A DNA stretch of 62,042 nt from JBGRQB01 sp041725875 (GCA_041725875.1 JBGRQB010000007.1:1-62042), one strand, 5' to 3'; shown: positions 1 through 8,974, counted from the stretch's first letter. Numbers and translations are program-made. The notes: a model not told the origin generated them from the letters alone.

Positions 1-85
1 AGAAAAAATAGTTAATTATGTTCAGAAAAATCCGCAGGAAGCTGCAAAGTTAATAAATTCGTGGTTAAGAGACGATGAGTACTGA
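1..85 (+). CDS. fliF: FliF, flagellar MS-ring protein (C-terminal end only)
   Basis: Only the last 27 codons are in the window, read in the frame starting at base 2 and stopping with TGA at 83-85. The visible tail ends NPQEAAKLINSWL plus a short acidic end. This is the conserved FliF C-terminus, the segment that binds the N-terminal domain of FliG. FliF builds the inner-membrane MS ring, the base of the flagellum. It overlaps the fliG start by 11 bases, which fits translational coupling of two directly interacting partners. The identification rests on this short motif plus the fliG neighbour. Confidence 0.85.
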   Translation, partial: EKIVNYVQKNPQEAAKLINSWLRDDEY

Positions 86-1106
86 TCCAAGAGGAATGAC
101 CGCGGACGATCTGACGGGAGTCCAGAAAGCTGCTTTGCTTATGATTGCGCTTGATGTTGAAACTTCGGCAGAAGTGTTTAAACATCTTGAGCCTACTGAT
201 GTTGAACAAATTTCAGCTGAAATTTCTCAAATTCGTAATATCCCTACAGAAGTTGTTTCGCAGGTTCAAAAAGAATATTATACAATGATTACCGCTCAGG
301 AATATGTTCTTGAAGGTGGTCTGGAGTATGCGCAAAGTGTGTTGGAAAAATCTTTCGGACTTGCAAAAGCTCTTGATATAATGGAAAAAGTTAAGAGTAT
401 TACAACTCTTCATGGATTTGACGTACTTAAAAAAGCAGATTCTATTCAGCTTATCAATTTTTTAAATAAAGAACATCCCCAGACAATTGCACTTATTCTG
501 GCGCATCTGAGTCAGGAGCAAACAGCAGAAGCGCTTAATGAACTTCCTGATGATTTAAGAGCAGATGTGGCTTTCAGAATTGCAACCCTTGGTAAAATTA
601 CTCCGCAAACTTTAAAACAAATTGAAAAAGTAGTGGATGAACTTGCCGGATTTTCAATTAATCAAACGCTTAGTAAACTTGGCGGAACCAAAAGTTTGGC
701 TGCTATTCTTAATAAAACCACTGTTTCGGTTAGTAAAGAAATTATTTCCGAAATAATGGAAAAAGATGAAGATGTTGCTTTTGAAATAAAACGTTTGATG
801 TTCTTATTTGAAGATATCATTCATATCTCTGATAAAGATATTCAGAGAATTATGAAAGAAGTTGATAGAAAAGATCTTGCATTCTCACTTAAAGTTGCAG
901 AAGATAATGTTAAAGAAAAAGTTTATAAAAACATGTCTGAACGTGCTGCCGATCTTCTTAAAGAAGAATTACAGTTTATGGGTCCAATTAAACTGAAAGA
1001 AGTTGAAGGTGCACAGGCTCGTATTGTTGATGTGATAAAACAGCTTGAAGAACAAGAAGAAATAACCATCAACATGGGCGGCGGCGGAGAAGAAGTTTAT
1101 GTCTAA
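75..1106 (+). CDS. fliG: FliG, flagellar motor switch protein
   Basis: FliG is the rotor protein that couples FliF to FliM and takes torque from the MotA stator. The 343-residue length is normal. The middle domain has the EHPQTIA motif (near residue 135) that contacts FliM. The C-terminal domain has the charged torque helix region (FLFEDI then IQRIMKEVDRKDL, about residues 240-275). The ATG start lies inside the end of fliF. The stop overlaps fliH by 8 bases. The tail is Gly/Glu-rich. Confidence 0.97.
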   Translation: MSTDPRGMTADDLTGVQKAALLMIALDVETSAEVFKHLEPTDVEQISAEISQIRNIPTEVVSQVQKEYYTMITAQEYVLEGGLEYAQSVLEKSFGLAKALDIMEKVKSITTLHGFDVLKKADSIQLINFLNKEHPQTIALILAHLSQEQTAEALNELPDDLRADVAFRIATLGKITPQTLKQIEKVVDELAGFSINQTLSKLGGTKSLAAILNKTTVSVSKEIISEIMEKDEDVAFEIKRLMFLFEDIIHISDKDIQRIMKEVDRKDLAFSLKVAEDNVKEKVYKNMSERAADLLKEELQFMGPIKLKEVEGAQARIVDVIKQLEEQEEITINMGGGGEEVYV

Positions 1107-1716
1107 TGTTGTCAGACTTAAAATAAAACAAAAAACCATTAAAGCCAGAATACCCGAACTTGATGAAAATACGGGTGTGGTTTCGGAAGAAGACAGTTTT
1201 AAAAAAGAATTGGAAACTTCTTATCAGAATGGCTATAACGAAGGTTATGAAGCTGCAAGAACCGAATTGGAAAAAAACTTCAATCAGGAACTAGTAGCAA
1301 AATCAGAAGAATTTTATAATATTCTTTCAAGCTTTGAAAATAAACTTATTGAATATGAAGAATCTTTTGGAAATATTGTAATTGAAGTTTCTCACAAGAT
1401 TGCTGAGAAAATAATTAAAACAGAATTGGATCATCGATCTACAATTGAAGAAACTTTGAAAGACGGATTAAAAAAAGTACTGGGTGCAAATGAAGTAATC
1501 GTAAAGATTAATCCCGGTGACTTGGAAAAACTAAAATCAGAAGGAACTGATTCCGGATTGGCGGAAAATTTTTCAAGAATTAAATTTGAAACAGATGCCA
1601 ATATTATGCAGGGAGGCTGCTTGATTGAAACCGAAGTTGGGAATGTAGATGCAAGAATACTAACTCAGGTTTCTGAAATAGTTAAGCAATTGAAACTGAA
1701 AATTACTGAAGAGTAA
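1099..1716 (+). CDS. fliH: FliH, flagellar export ATPase regulator
   Basis: FliH is the cytoplasmic stator-like subunit that binds FliI and links it to the export gate. The 205-residue protein has an N-terminal basic stretch, a Glu-rich helical middle part (residues 40-110) containing YQNGYNEGYEAA, and a C-terminal part (SEGTDSG, FETDANIMQGGCLIET, VDARI) typical of the FliH/YscL C-terminal domain. The position between fliG and fliI is the usual gene order. It overlaps fliG by 8 bases and ends 3 bases before the fliI start. Confidence 0.93.
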   Translation: MSNVVRLKIKQKTIKARIPELDENTGVVSEEDSFKKELETSYQNGYNEGYEAARTELEKNFNQELVAKSEEFYNILSSFENKLIEYEESFGNIVIEVSHKIAEKIIKTELDHRSTIEETLKDGLKKVLGANEVIVKINPGDLEKLKSEGTDSGLAENFSRIKFETDANIMQGGCLIETEVGNVDARILTQVSEIVKQLKLKITEE

Positions 1717-1719
1717 AAT

Positions 1720-3051
1720 TTGAATGTTGCCGATGCATATATTGACGAATTTTCCCGCGTCATAGAAAGCACAGATGTTATCAGACTAAATGGAAAAGTT
1801 ACGGACGTTGTCGGATTGATAATAATATCAGTCGGACCAAACGTTTCGCTTGGTGAAATATGTTCCATTGTTGATAAACAGGGCAGAAAACTTTGCGATG
1901 CTGAAGTAGTGGGATTTAAAGACGGAAAAGTACTCTCACTTGCATTAGGCGAAGTTGAAAACATCTCTCCTTCTTGCGAAGTAATTGCAAGCGGACATTC
2001 ATTCAGAATGAATATTAGTGAAAAACTTTTAGGTCGTATTATCGATGGTTTTGGAAATCCCATTGATGGTAAAGGACCAATAGATGGCGGAGTTTCTTGC
2101 TCCATATACAGAGAACCCCCAAATCCGTTGCAGCGACAGCGAATTGAAACTGCTTTACAAACAGGAGTGCGTTCTATTGACGGACTTATGACTGTTGGTA
2201 AAGGACAACGTATGGGAATATTTGCTGGTAGTGGTGTTGGTAAAAGTGTAATGCTTGGTATGATTGCACGAAACACAAGTGCTGCAATTAGTGTTATTGT
2301 TTTAATTGGTGAACGTGGAAGAGAGGTTCGTGAATTCATTGAAAAAGATCTTGGTGAAGATGGATTAAAACGTTCTGTTGTGGTTGTTGCAACAAGTGAT
2401 AAACCGGCACTGATGAGAATCAAAGGTGCATTTCTTGGTACGACTATTGCAGAATATTTCCGAGACCAAGGTCTCGATGTTGTTTTAATGATGGATTCGG
2501 TAACAAGATTTGCAATGGCTCAAAGAGAAGTAGGGCTCACAATTGGTGAACCGCCTACCTCCAAAGGATACACTCCTTCGGTGTTTTCTTTACTTCCGAA
2601 GCTGCTGGAGAGAGCCGGAGCGTCTGAAAATGGAACTATTACCGGTTTCTACACTGTTCTTGTTGATGGTGATGATATGACAGAACCGATTGCCGATGCA
2701 GTAAGATCTATTCTTGACGGGCATCTGGTTCTTTCAAGAAAGTTGGCTAATAAAGCACAGTTTCCTGCTATTGACCCACTTCAAAGTGTGAGCAGGGTTA
2801 TGCCGGATGTAGTAACTGATGATCACAGGATCAGAGCAATGACATTTAAGGAAATTTTAAACACATATCAGGAGGCAGAAGATTTGATTAACATCGGCGC
2901 TTATGTAAAAGGAAGCAATCCTGAAATAGATCATGCGATCGGGAAAATAGATCATCTTCGTATATTTTTACGTCAAGATATATTTGAGATTTCCACTTAT
3001 GATGATGCAGTAAATAAATTAAATCAGATAATAGAAAAGCCATTAGCATAA
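1720..3051 (+). CDS. fliI: FliI, flagellar type III export ATPase
   Basis: FliI is the F1-beta-like ATPase of the flagellar secretion system; it unfolds or releases export substrates together with FliH and FliJ. The Walker A motif GSGVGKS is at residues 170-176 (Lys175). The Walker B region is VLMMDSVTRF, and the ERGREVREF and GEPPTSKGYTPSVFSLLP motifs of the family follow. At 443 residues it has the usual length. The start is a TTG at 1720, three bases after the fliH stop; the nearby ATG at 1724 is out of frame, so the UUG start is favoured. Confidence 0.97.
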   Translation: MNVADAYIDEFSRVIESTDVIRLNGKVTDVVGLIIISVGPNVSLGEICSIVDKQGRKLCDAEVVGFKDGKVLSLALGEVENISPSCEVIASGHSFRMNISEKLLGRIIDGFGNPIDGKGPIDGGVSCSIYREPPNPLQRQRIETALQTGVRSIDGLMTVGKGQRMGIFAGSGVGKSVMLGMIARNTSAAISVIVLIGERGREVREFIEKDLGEDGLKRSVVVVATSDKPALMRIKGAFLGTTIAEYFRDQGLDVVLMMDSVTRFAMAQREVGLTIGEPPTSKGYTPSVFSLLPKLLERAGASENGTITGFYTVLVDGDDMTEPIADAVRSILDGHLVLSRKLANKAQFPAIDPLQSVSRVMPDVVTDDHRIRAMTFKEILNTYQEAEDLINIGAYVKGSNPEIDHAIGKIDHLRIFLRQDIFEISTYDDAVNKLNQIIEKPLA

Positions 3052-3052
3052 A

Positions 3053-3487
3053 ATGGCAAAATTTAAATACAAGTTTGAGTCGATAAAAAAAATAAAGAAA
3101 CTAATTGAAAAAAAGACTCAAAAAGAATTGATGGTTATTGAAGCAGATATTCAAAAAACCAAACAAGCAATTGTTGAAGTTAATGCAATAAAAGATGAAA
3201 GTAAGAAAAGTGTATATTCTAAAGTTCATCTTACAATTAACGAAGTGAAATTTCAGCAAGGTTATGAAAGATATCTGGATGAGAAAATTGCCAGATTAAA
3301 AAGAGAACTCATTGAGCAAGAAAAAAGAAAAATTGAAAAGCTTAAAGAGTTAGCAGAAAAAAGTAAAGAACACACAGTGTTTGAAAAGCTGAAAGAAAAA
3401 CATTACAGCGATTTTATTTTAGAAGAAAATAGAAAAGAACAAATTGAAATTGATGAAATAGCATCTATAAGATATAACAGAAATTAA
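3053..3487 (+). CDS. fliJ: FliJ, flagellar export chaperone/coiled-coil stalk
   Basis: The 144-residue, Lys/Glu-rich protein is almost entirely predicted helix and coiled coil. It starts FKYKFESIKKIKKLIEKKTQKEL, as is usual for FliJ. FliJ acts as the central stalk of the FliI hexamer and activates the FlhA export gate. The identification rests on size, coiled-coil character, N-terminal pattern and its position directly after fliI (1 base between genes). The sequence itself is weakly conserved, so other coiled-coil export factors cannot be fully excluded. Confidence 0.85.
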   Translation: MAKFKYKFESIKKIKKLIEKKTQKELMVIEADIQKTKQAIVEVNAIKDESKKSVYSKVHLTINEVKFQQGYERYLDEKIARLKRELIEQEKRKIEKLKELAEKSKEHTVFEKLKEKHYSDFILEENRKEQIEIDEIASIRYNRN

Positions 3488-3491
3488 AATT

Positions 3492-4055
3492 ATGGGATCA
3501 AAACTATCAATATTTCTGGTTTTTGTAATTACCTTTATTGGTGTTGCAGGAGCTGTATACTTTCTGAATCAAAAATATAATAATATTTTTGTGGGAGATT
3601 TTCGTCCGGCGCCGAATATGAAAGATATTAATACGGACCTGGAAGAACGTGTTGACAGTCTTGATCAATATTATGTCCGAACAAAAATTGATACATTTTT
3701 TATCTATCAGGATACAACTTTAATTTCACAGCTTGAAGATGCACAAAAACTGATTGCAGATTTACAAAATCAGATAGTGGAAAAAGAAAAAACTATAAAA
3801 AATATAGAAGGAAAAATTTCTGCAGTTACTGAGAAAACAACTACCAATCAGGACAGTGTAAAACAAGCCTGGTTAACTGCAACTGTAAAACTTATTGAAA
3901 CAATGGATGCGAAAAGAGCTGCCAGAATTATAGAAAACTATAATACTGACTTGGCTCGTGATATAATTTATAAAATGAAAAAGAAGAAAGCCGGCGAGAT
4001 TTTATCTCAACTAAAACCTGATTTAGTAACTAACTTAACAGGAGAAAAACTATGA
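3492..4055 (+). CDS. MotE-like / MgtE-N-like flagellar chaperone family protein
   Basis: This 187-residue protein has one N-terminal membrane segment (about residues 5-25), a linker, a coiled coil (residues 75-115) and a C-terminal helical domain with the pattern LIETMDAKRAARIIENY ... DLARDIIYKMKKKKAGEIL. This matches the MgtE intracellular N-domain-like repeats of MotE/FliG-like proteins found next to fliJ and fliK in many flagellar operons. In other bacteria such proteins help stator assembly or act as MotC chaperones. Its role here is inferred from position. It overlaps fliK by 4 bases. Confidence 0.7.
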   Translation: MGSKLSIFLVFVITFIGVAGAVYFLNQKYNNIFVGDFRPAPNMKDINTDLEERVDSLDQYYVRTKIDTFFIYQDTTLISQLEDAQKLIADLQNQIVEKEKTIKNIEGKISAVTEKTTTNQDSVKQAWLTATVKLIETMDAKRAARIIENYNTDLARDIIYKMKKKKAGEILSQLKPDLVTNLTGEKL

Positions 4056-6079
4056 TAATCAACTCGTTATTTTTGCAAAGTACAGAAAGTTCTGGCGGCG
4101 GTGCTGCTATGAATGCTCTGGGAATGCAAAAATCAGACAGTGCTGGTTATCTGTTCTCAGATATTATGAAAGTTCATCTGGGTAGCGAAACCACCGGAGA
4201 AGCCGGGCTTTCTGAAACAAACACAGGTGGCTCCGGAGTGTTCTCGGGCAGCGAAGCAGGATCATTGCTTGCATTGATTCAAAATCTTATGGGTAATTCC
4301 GAATTACCTGAAGAATTAAAATCGCTGCTTGAAAACGATAACCTTCTTACAGGTGAGTTAAACGCTACCAGCGAAGAACTTGAGAACATACTAGCATCAT
4401 TAATTAACCAACCAAATGTCCAGATTTATGGCATTGATCAGATTTCGGGTGAGGCTGTTGAATTAAACAATCTTGAAGAAATCAAAAATTATCTTGCAGA
4501 AAACAAGGAAATATTTATATCTGCTGAAGGTAGTTCAAATTCGTTAAAAATCAATTTATCACAATTACAAAGTGATAAAAAGACTGACAACATTATGCCT
4601 ATTAAGAATGTTGCAGGAAATGAAGATGAACAAAAGAAATTCAAAATTTCATTTAATTTTGAAAAAACTGAAAAACCTTCTGAAAATGTTTCCGGTGAAA
4701 TGCAAAGTAAAACAGAAACTGGCGAAGTTATTAAAAGTGAAAATAACGAAGCTGGTATTGTTGAAAAAGTCGTAAAAGCAGGTGAGCAGAAAAATGGCGA
4801 AGCTAAAATAACTAATGCTGCAGTTATTGATTCCGAAGCTAAGTCTGATGCAAAAACTGCTAACGCAGCTGCGGAAACTACGACTGACAAAACAAAGCAA
4901 AACATTGAGAAAAACGGTTCAGAAGAAAAATCAGTAAACCTTCAATCAGCTTCTGTAAGTTCAGAGAAAGGTGACGAAAACACTGAACTGAAAAACAATG
5001 TTGCAAAATCTGAAACCAAATCCGCAACAACGGAAAAAATTGCGCAGAATGAAAGTTCGCAAAAAAATATTCCTGTGGATAATTCCAAATCAACGATGGC
5101 TTCAAATGAGCAGAAAGCTGAAGCAAAATCTGCAAAAGCAACTAAAGAACAGTCAGAAAATATTTCTGCTGTCAGTTCTGATGAAACTGAAGTTGCAGAT
5201 ACAGATTCGAAAGAAGGCGCTTCTTTAAAATCTGCTGAAACCAAAGGTGTTAAGGAAAAGGTTAAAGGAAAGGAAAAAGTTTCGCCAGAGGCAGTTGATG
5301 CTGAAGTTGAAACTAAGCAAGAAACAAAAGTTAAATCGGAACAAGTGAATGTTGCGGCTAAAAAATCTGTAAAATCGGATAATGTTAATGTGAACGGAAA
5401 ACCAATCGTCACAAACAATGAAACGAAAACAGAGAGCAAGCCGGAAACAACTACCGCTGCCCAGAGTTCAGCGAGTTCGGATACCGCTGCAAATATGGGA
5501 ACAGATTCTGATTCAACTAATTTCGGTTCTCCGGAAGATCACAAATCAAGTTTGGCGAATATGAGAAATTCCAATCAGGAAGTTCATCATTCGACAAAAT
5601 TTACTGATCTTGTTAATGAAAAAATTAATAAGGAACAGTTTTTGATTAAACCTGAAGCAACTAAAATTGTGAAGGCTGCTGAATTGGTTAAAGAGATATC
5701 TAAATATATTCAAACTCAAGATAAAAACTCTTTAACAATTAATCTTGATCCGGAACATTTAGGCAAGGTAAAGATTATGATGGAAGTAACCAACAAAGTT
5801 GTAAAAGCGCATATCGAAGTTGATAACGAAGTTGCAAAGCATATGGTTGAAACCAATATCAAGGACCTTCAAACTTCAACTCAGAAAAACGGATTGGAGC
5901 TTGGTCAGGTAAATATTTCTTTATCAAACACTGAGCAGAAAAATCAAAAACATTTTGCTGATAAAAACAAAAATTCCGACAAAAAATCTAATCAGGGATT
6001 GGATGAAAATAACGTTGAGGAAAATGAAAATCAGCAAATTAAAAACTTGGGTTATAACACAATGGAATATGTAGCCTAG
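4052..6079 (+). CDS. fliK: FliK, flagellar hook-length control protein
   Basis: FliK is the secreted ruler that measures hook length and switches export specificity through FlhB. The protein is long (675 residues). Residues 1-150 are moderately structured. Residues about 180-520 are a low-complexity region rich in Lys, Glu, Ser, Ala and Thr. The conserved Flg_hook domain lies at about 543-640, with NSLTINLDPEHLGKVKIMME and the following HIEV...VAKHMVE. The long disordered region fits the ruler role. It lies 11 bases ahead of flgD, its usual partner. The C-terminus is Asn/Glu/Lys-rich. Confidence 0.92.
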   Translation: MIINSLFLQSTESSGGGAAMNALGMQKSDSAGYLFSDIMKVHLGSETTGEAGLSETNTGGSGVFSGSEAGSLLALIQNLMGNSELPEELKSLLENDNLLTGELNATSEELENILASLINQPNVQIYGIDQISGEAVELNNLEEIKNYLAENKEIFISAEGSSNSLKINLSQLQSDKKTDNIMPIKNVAGNEDEQKKFKISFNFEKTEKPSENVSGEMQSKTETGEVIKSENNEAGIVEKVVKAGEQKNGEAKITNAAVIDSEAKSDAKTANAAAETTTDKTKQNIEKNGSEEKSVNLQSASVSSEKGDENTELKNNVAKSETKSATTEKIAQNESSQKNIPVDNSKSTMASNEQKAEAKSAKATKEQSENISAVSSDETEVADTDSKEGASLKSAETKGVKEKVKGKEKVSPEAVDAEVETKQETKVKSEQVNVAAKKSVKSDNVNVNGKPIVTNNETKTESKPETTTAAQSSASSDTAANMGTDSDSTNFGSPEDHKSSLANMRNSNQEVHHSTKFTDLVNEKINKEQFLIKPEATKIVKAAELVKEISKYIQTQDKNSLTINLDPEHLGKVKIMMEVTNKVVKAHIEVDNEVAKHMVETNIKDLQTSTQKNGLELGQVNISLSNTEQKNQKHFADKNKNSDKKSNQGLDENNVEENENQQIKNLGYNTMEYVA

Positions 6080-6090
6080 GAGATGAAAAT

Positions 6091-6789
6091 ATGCAAACAA
6101 CAACAGTAAATAATGTTAATTACGTAAATCCGAATCAGGTAAACCAAGGTACAAGTAAATCTGACTTGGGAAAAGATGATTTTCTTAAACTGATGATGGA
6201 ACAGTTAAAGTATCAGGATCCGCTTAACCCAATGGAGAGTAATGAATATTCTGCACAGCTTGCTCAGTTTAGTTCACTTGAACAGCTGCAAAATATGAAT
6301 ACTTCATTAAATAAAAGTCTTGATGCTAACTATGCATTAGCAGCAGCAGTAAATAACACTATGAGTACCAATTTGATTGGTAAAGAAGTAAAACTTCGTG
6401 GTGATAAAATTGAGTATCATGGCCAGGAAAAACAATCGCTTCATTACAAACTTGGTGCTGATACCAAAAGTGCAAAAATTGAAATTAAGGATGACAAAGG
6501 TAATCTTGTTAAAGTACTCGATCTTGAAAATAAAGCCGGCAGCTACAAGATTGAGTGGGACTTTACCGATAAAACTGGTAAAAAAGTTGCCCATGGAGAT
6601 TACAAAATGAGCCTTGTTGCAAAAGGTGTTTCATCCGATGAGGTTACAACAGAATTGTATCAGGTAGGAACCGTAGATGCAATGAGATTTACCGATAAAG
6701 GTTCAATGCTTGTAATTGGTAAAAACCAATATGCACTTAGTGATGTTTACGAAATCGTAAATCCGCCACAAGGAGCACAAGATGGCTAA
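6091..6789 (+). CDS. flgD: FlgD, flagellar hook cap (scaffold) protein
   Basis: FlgD caps the growing hook and allows FlgE to polymerise. The 232-residue protein carries the conserved N-terminal export and cap motif DDFLKLMMEQLKYQDPLNPM (about residues 28-47), followed by NEYSAQLAQFSSLEQLQ. The C-terminal half has the Fn3/tudor-like FlgD Ig-like fold pattern (SAKIEIKDDKGNLVKVLDL...GSYKIEWDFTDKTGKKV). An AGGAGA ribosome site precedes the ATG. It overlaps the next gene by 8 bases. Confidence 0.96.
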   Translation: MQTTTVNNVNYVNPNQVNQGTSKSDLGKDDFLKLMMEQLKYQDPLNPMESNEYSAQLAQFSSLEQLQNMNTSLNKSLDANYALAAAVNNTMSTNLIGKEVKLRGDKIEYHGQEKQSLHYKLGADTKSAKIEIKDDKGNLVKVLDLENKAGSYKIEWDFTDKTGKKVAHGDYKMSLVAKGVSSDEVTTELYQVGTVDAMRFTDKGSMLVIGKNQYALSDVYEIVNPPQGAQDG

Positions 6790-7162
6790 CTATATCAATG
6801 GAGTGAAAGTTCCGTTTGTTCCGGTTACGAAAAAAGATCAAGTCCCGACCAGTAAAGTTAAAGGAACCGGACAAGATTTCAACTCGATCTTTAAGAAAGA
6901 GTTAGAACAAATTAAATTTTCAGGACATGCAACTAAACGTCTTGAAAGCAGAAATATAAATATTTCCGAAACAGAAATGAGCAAGTTGCAGGAGGCTGTT
7001 GGAAAAGCTGAAGCTAAAGGTGCAAAAGATTCTTTGGTTTTAATGGATCAGAAAGCATTTATAGTAAACGTTCCAAATAAAACAGTTGTAACAGCAATGC
7101 CGGTTGGCAAAGGAGAAGAAAACGTTTTTACTAATATTGACAGCGTTGTTTTTGCCGACTAA
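6782..7162 (+). CDS. TIGR02530-type small flagellar protein of hook operon
   Basis: This 126-residue protein contains the family pattern FSGHATKRLESRNINISETEMSKL, KDSLVLMDQKAFIVNVPNKTVVTAM and a C-terminal VFTNIDSVVF. It matches the small uncharacterised flagellar-operon family (TIGR02530) that lies between flgD and flgE in many bacteria. Its function is not established; position suggests a role in hook assembly. It overlaps flgD by 8 bases. Its ribosome site (ACAAGGAG at 6768-6775) lies inside the end of flgD. A 100-base structured spacer separates it from flgE. Confidence 0.82.
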   Translation: MANYINGVKVPFVPVTKKDQVPTSKVKGTGQDFNSIFKKELEQIKFSGHATKRLESRNINISETEMSKLQEAVGKAEAKGAKDSLVLMDQKAFIVNVPNKTVVTAMPVGKGEENVFTNIDSVVFAD

Positions 7163-7183
7163 AAAATAAATTAATAACAGGCG

Positions 7184-7257
7184 GGACCTACAAGGACGTC
7201 TGGATTCAGTTGACCGACCGATACTGAATCATTCACATAACTAAGATCCTTAGGAGG
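7184..7257 (+). promoter_or_regulatory. Structured flgE leader with CsrA-like sites
   Basis: Three elements lie in the spacer before flgE. First, 7188-7199 reads CUACAAGGACGU as RNA, matching 10 of 12 positions of the published high-affinity CsrA ligand RUACARGGAUGU. Its GGA falls in a 10-base loop closed by a short GGAC/GUCU stem (7184-7187 with 7198-7201). Second, a perfect 8-bp inverted repeat, GATTCAGT (7203-7210) and ACTGAATC (7223-7230), has a 12-base loop. Third, CTAAG/CTTAG (7241-7245, 7249-7253) overlaps the strong Shine-Dalgarno TAGGAGG (7251-7257), which also contains GGA. Two GGA sites about 60 bases apart with a hairpin between fit CsrA repression of translation. This is inference from sequence; csrA and fliW are in the same window. 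Confidence 0.55.
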
Positions 7258-7262
7258 TTAGA

Positions 7263-8939
7263 ATGTCACTTCTAAATTCTCTATTCTCAGGTGTGTCAGG
7301 CTTGCGTAATCACCAGGCAATGATGGACACAATTGGTAGTAATATCGCAAACGTAAACTCAATCGGATACAAAGGTTCTCGTGTAACCTTTAGTGATACA
7401 TTTAATCAATTTGTCAGATTTGGTTCTGATCCTACTTCAACAAGTGGTGGTAGTAATACTTTCCAGATTGGTCTGGGTATGAAAATTAATGCCATTGACA
7501 GAAACTGGAACCAGGGTACTTTTGAAAGAACAGGTATAACAACAGACCTGGCATTACAGGGTAATGCACTGTTTGTATTAAATAACAATAATGAAACTTT
7601 TTATTCACGTGCCGGTACTTTTGCACTTGACTCATCCGGTAACCTTGTAAATACAGGAAACGGCGGTATTGTGCAGGGTAAACTTGCAACAGATGAAGGT
7701 GAAGTTCCTGCTGGTAACAACCTTGTTGATATAAAAATAGATACAGGTAAAAAACTTCCCGCGGTTGCCACAACCGATATTAAATGGGGTGGTAACCTTG
7801 AAGCCGGTAGTACTGTTACGCAAACTCAAAATGTGGTTCACACAGGAAACCTCCCTAACAATGCTGTTGATGCAACTCCGAACTTTGTGAGAGAAACAAC
7901 AATTTATAATGATTATGGTGATCAATATAAAGTAAGAGTAACTTATGATAAGACAGGAAATCCCAGCGAATGGAATATTAAAGCCGAAGTAATAGATCCT
8001 GATGGTAATGTAATTCCAGATGCGAATATTGATACTAATGAGCTAGATGGTGCAGGTGAGAATAGAACTTTTGATGGTGCAGGTGATATAATTCCCGGAG
8101 CTGGAACTGTATTTACAATTTCGGATGCCAGTGAAGGTCTTAACTTTAAAATAGACGTATCTAATATTAAATCTGCAACCGCTGCTGATACACTTTCAGG
8201 AATTGCAGATAATAACCGTGAACCAACCATTGTTGAAGGTTCTTTATCTATCTTTGATTCATTGGGTAATCCGCATACTTTATCTGTAAGATACACAATG
8301 GAAGACCCTGCTGCCAGAACCTGGAACTACAGAATTTCTGTTCCGGCATCCAGCGGTACTTTGGACGTTTCAGGTGCAACAGGAACAATATCTTTTAACG
8401 ATGATGGTTCTTTGAACAATGTTAACCCCCAGAACCCGGCTCAGGTTCAGTTTACACCAAGTACTGGTGCAGCTATTCAGGCAATTAAACTGGATTTTGG
8501 TACTGCTAATGGTTTTGACGGTATAACACAGACTTCCTCAAATTCTGTTATTTCCGCGTTGAGTCAGAATGGTTCTGATTCAGCTGTATTAACTGACTTT
8601 AACATTGATCAGTATGGTTTTATTACAGGTGTATTCTCAAACGGACAATCAAGAAAACTTGCACAGATTCTTTTAGCCAAATTTACAAATAATGGCGGTT
8701 TAACAAGTGTTGGTGATAATATGTTTACGGTTTCAGCGAACTCAGGTACTCCTGTAGTTGCAGAACCGGGCGAAACAACAGGTACTACAATACAGTCAGG
8801 TGCACTTGAACAATCCAATGTTGATCTTTCGGAAGAATTTACCAGAATGATTGTTGCACAGCGTGGCTTCCAGGCTAATGCAAGAGTTGTAACATCATCA
8901 GATACTCTCCTTCAGGAAGTAACAAATCTTGTAAGATAA
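7263..8939 (+). CDS. flgE: FlgE, flagellar hook protein
   Basis: FlgE polymerises into the hook, the universal joint between rod and filament. The N-terminus (SLLNSLFSGVSGLRNHQAMM, then GSNIANVNSIGYKGSRVTF) and C-terminus (LEQSNVDLSEEFTRMIVAQ, GFQANARVV) are the conserved D0 helices of the rod/hook family. At 558 residues it is somewhat longer than enterobacterial FlgE, with extra surface domains at about 180-400. It has a strong ribosome site, TAGGAGG, 5 bases before the ATG. It is followed by a terminator, so it closes the first transcription unit. Confidence 0.96.
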   Translation: MSLLNSLFSGVSGLRNHQAMMDTIGSNIANVNSIGYKGSRVTFSDTFNQFVRFGSDPTSTSGGSNTFQIGLGMKINAIDRNWNQGTFERTGITTDLALQGNALFVLNNNNETFYSRAGTFALDSSGNLVNTGNGGIVQGKLATDEGEVPAGNNLVDIKIDTGKKLPAVATTDIKWGGNLEAGSTVTQTQNVVHTGNLPNNAVDATPNFVRETTIYNDYGDQYKVRVTYDKTGNPSEWNIKAEVIDPDGNVIPDANIDTNELDGAGENRTFDGAGDIIPGAGTVFTISDASEGLNFKIDVSNIKSATAADTLSGIADNNREPTIVEGSLSIFDSLGNPHTLSVRYTMEDPAARTWNYRISVPASSGTLDVSGATGTISFNDDGSLNNVNPQNPAQVQFTPSTGAAIQAIKLDFGTANGFDGITQTSSNSVISALSQNGSDSAVLTDFNIDQYGFITGVFSNGQSRKLAQILLAKFTNNGGLTSVGDNMFTVSANSGTPVVAEPGETTGTTIQSGALEQSNVDLSEEFTRMIVAQRGFQANARVVTSSDTLLQEVTNLVR

Positions 8940-8945
8940 TATATA

Positions 8946-8974
8946 TAATACTCCGGGGTAATCCCGGAGTATTA
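8946..8974 (+). terminator. Terminator-like hairpin after flgE
   Basis: A perfect 12-bp stem, TAATACTCCGGG paired with CCCGGAGTATTA, has a 5-base loop and starts 7 bases after the flgE stop. The downstream tract is AT-rich but not a pure U run, so efficiency may be moderate. It separates flgE from the unrelated lipoprotein gene. Confidence 0.75.

Noticed and set aside
1665..2423. 252-codon open frame on the minus strand opposite fliI
   Set aside because: It mirrors the codon structure of fliI, has a Ser/Pro/Thr-rich nonsense composition, and no ribosome site or homology pattern. fliI is certain on the other strand.
4489..5439. Minus-strand open frames opposite fliK (138 and 165 codons)
   Set aside because: They arise from the low-complexity Lys/Glu/Ser coding of fliK. 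Their products are Phe/Ser-rich with no recognisable domain.
4800..5460. Possible repeat array in fliK
   Set aside because: The region is compositionally biased (Lys, Glu, Ser, Ala) but I see no repeated unit of fixed length, so it is low-complexity ruler sequence rather than a repeat array.
6768..6775. ACAAGGAG as another CsrA site before the gene at 6782
   Set aside because: Only the ACAAGGA core matches and it is simply the Shine-Dalgarno of that gene, inside flgD coding sequence.
7178..7262. Riboswitch in the flgE leader
   Set aside because: I found no match to c-di-GMP or other known riboswitch core motifs. A CsrA target explains the GGA sites better.
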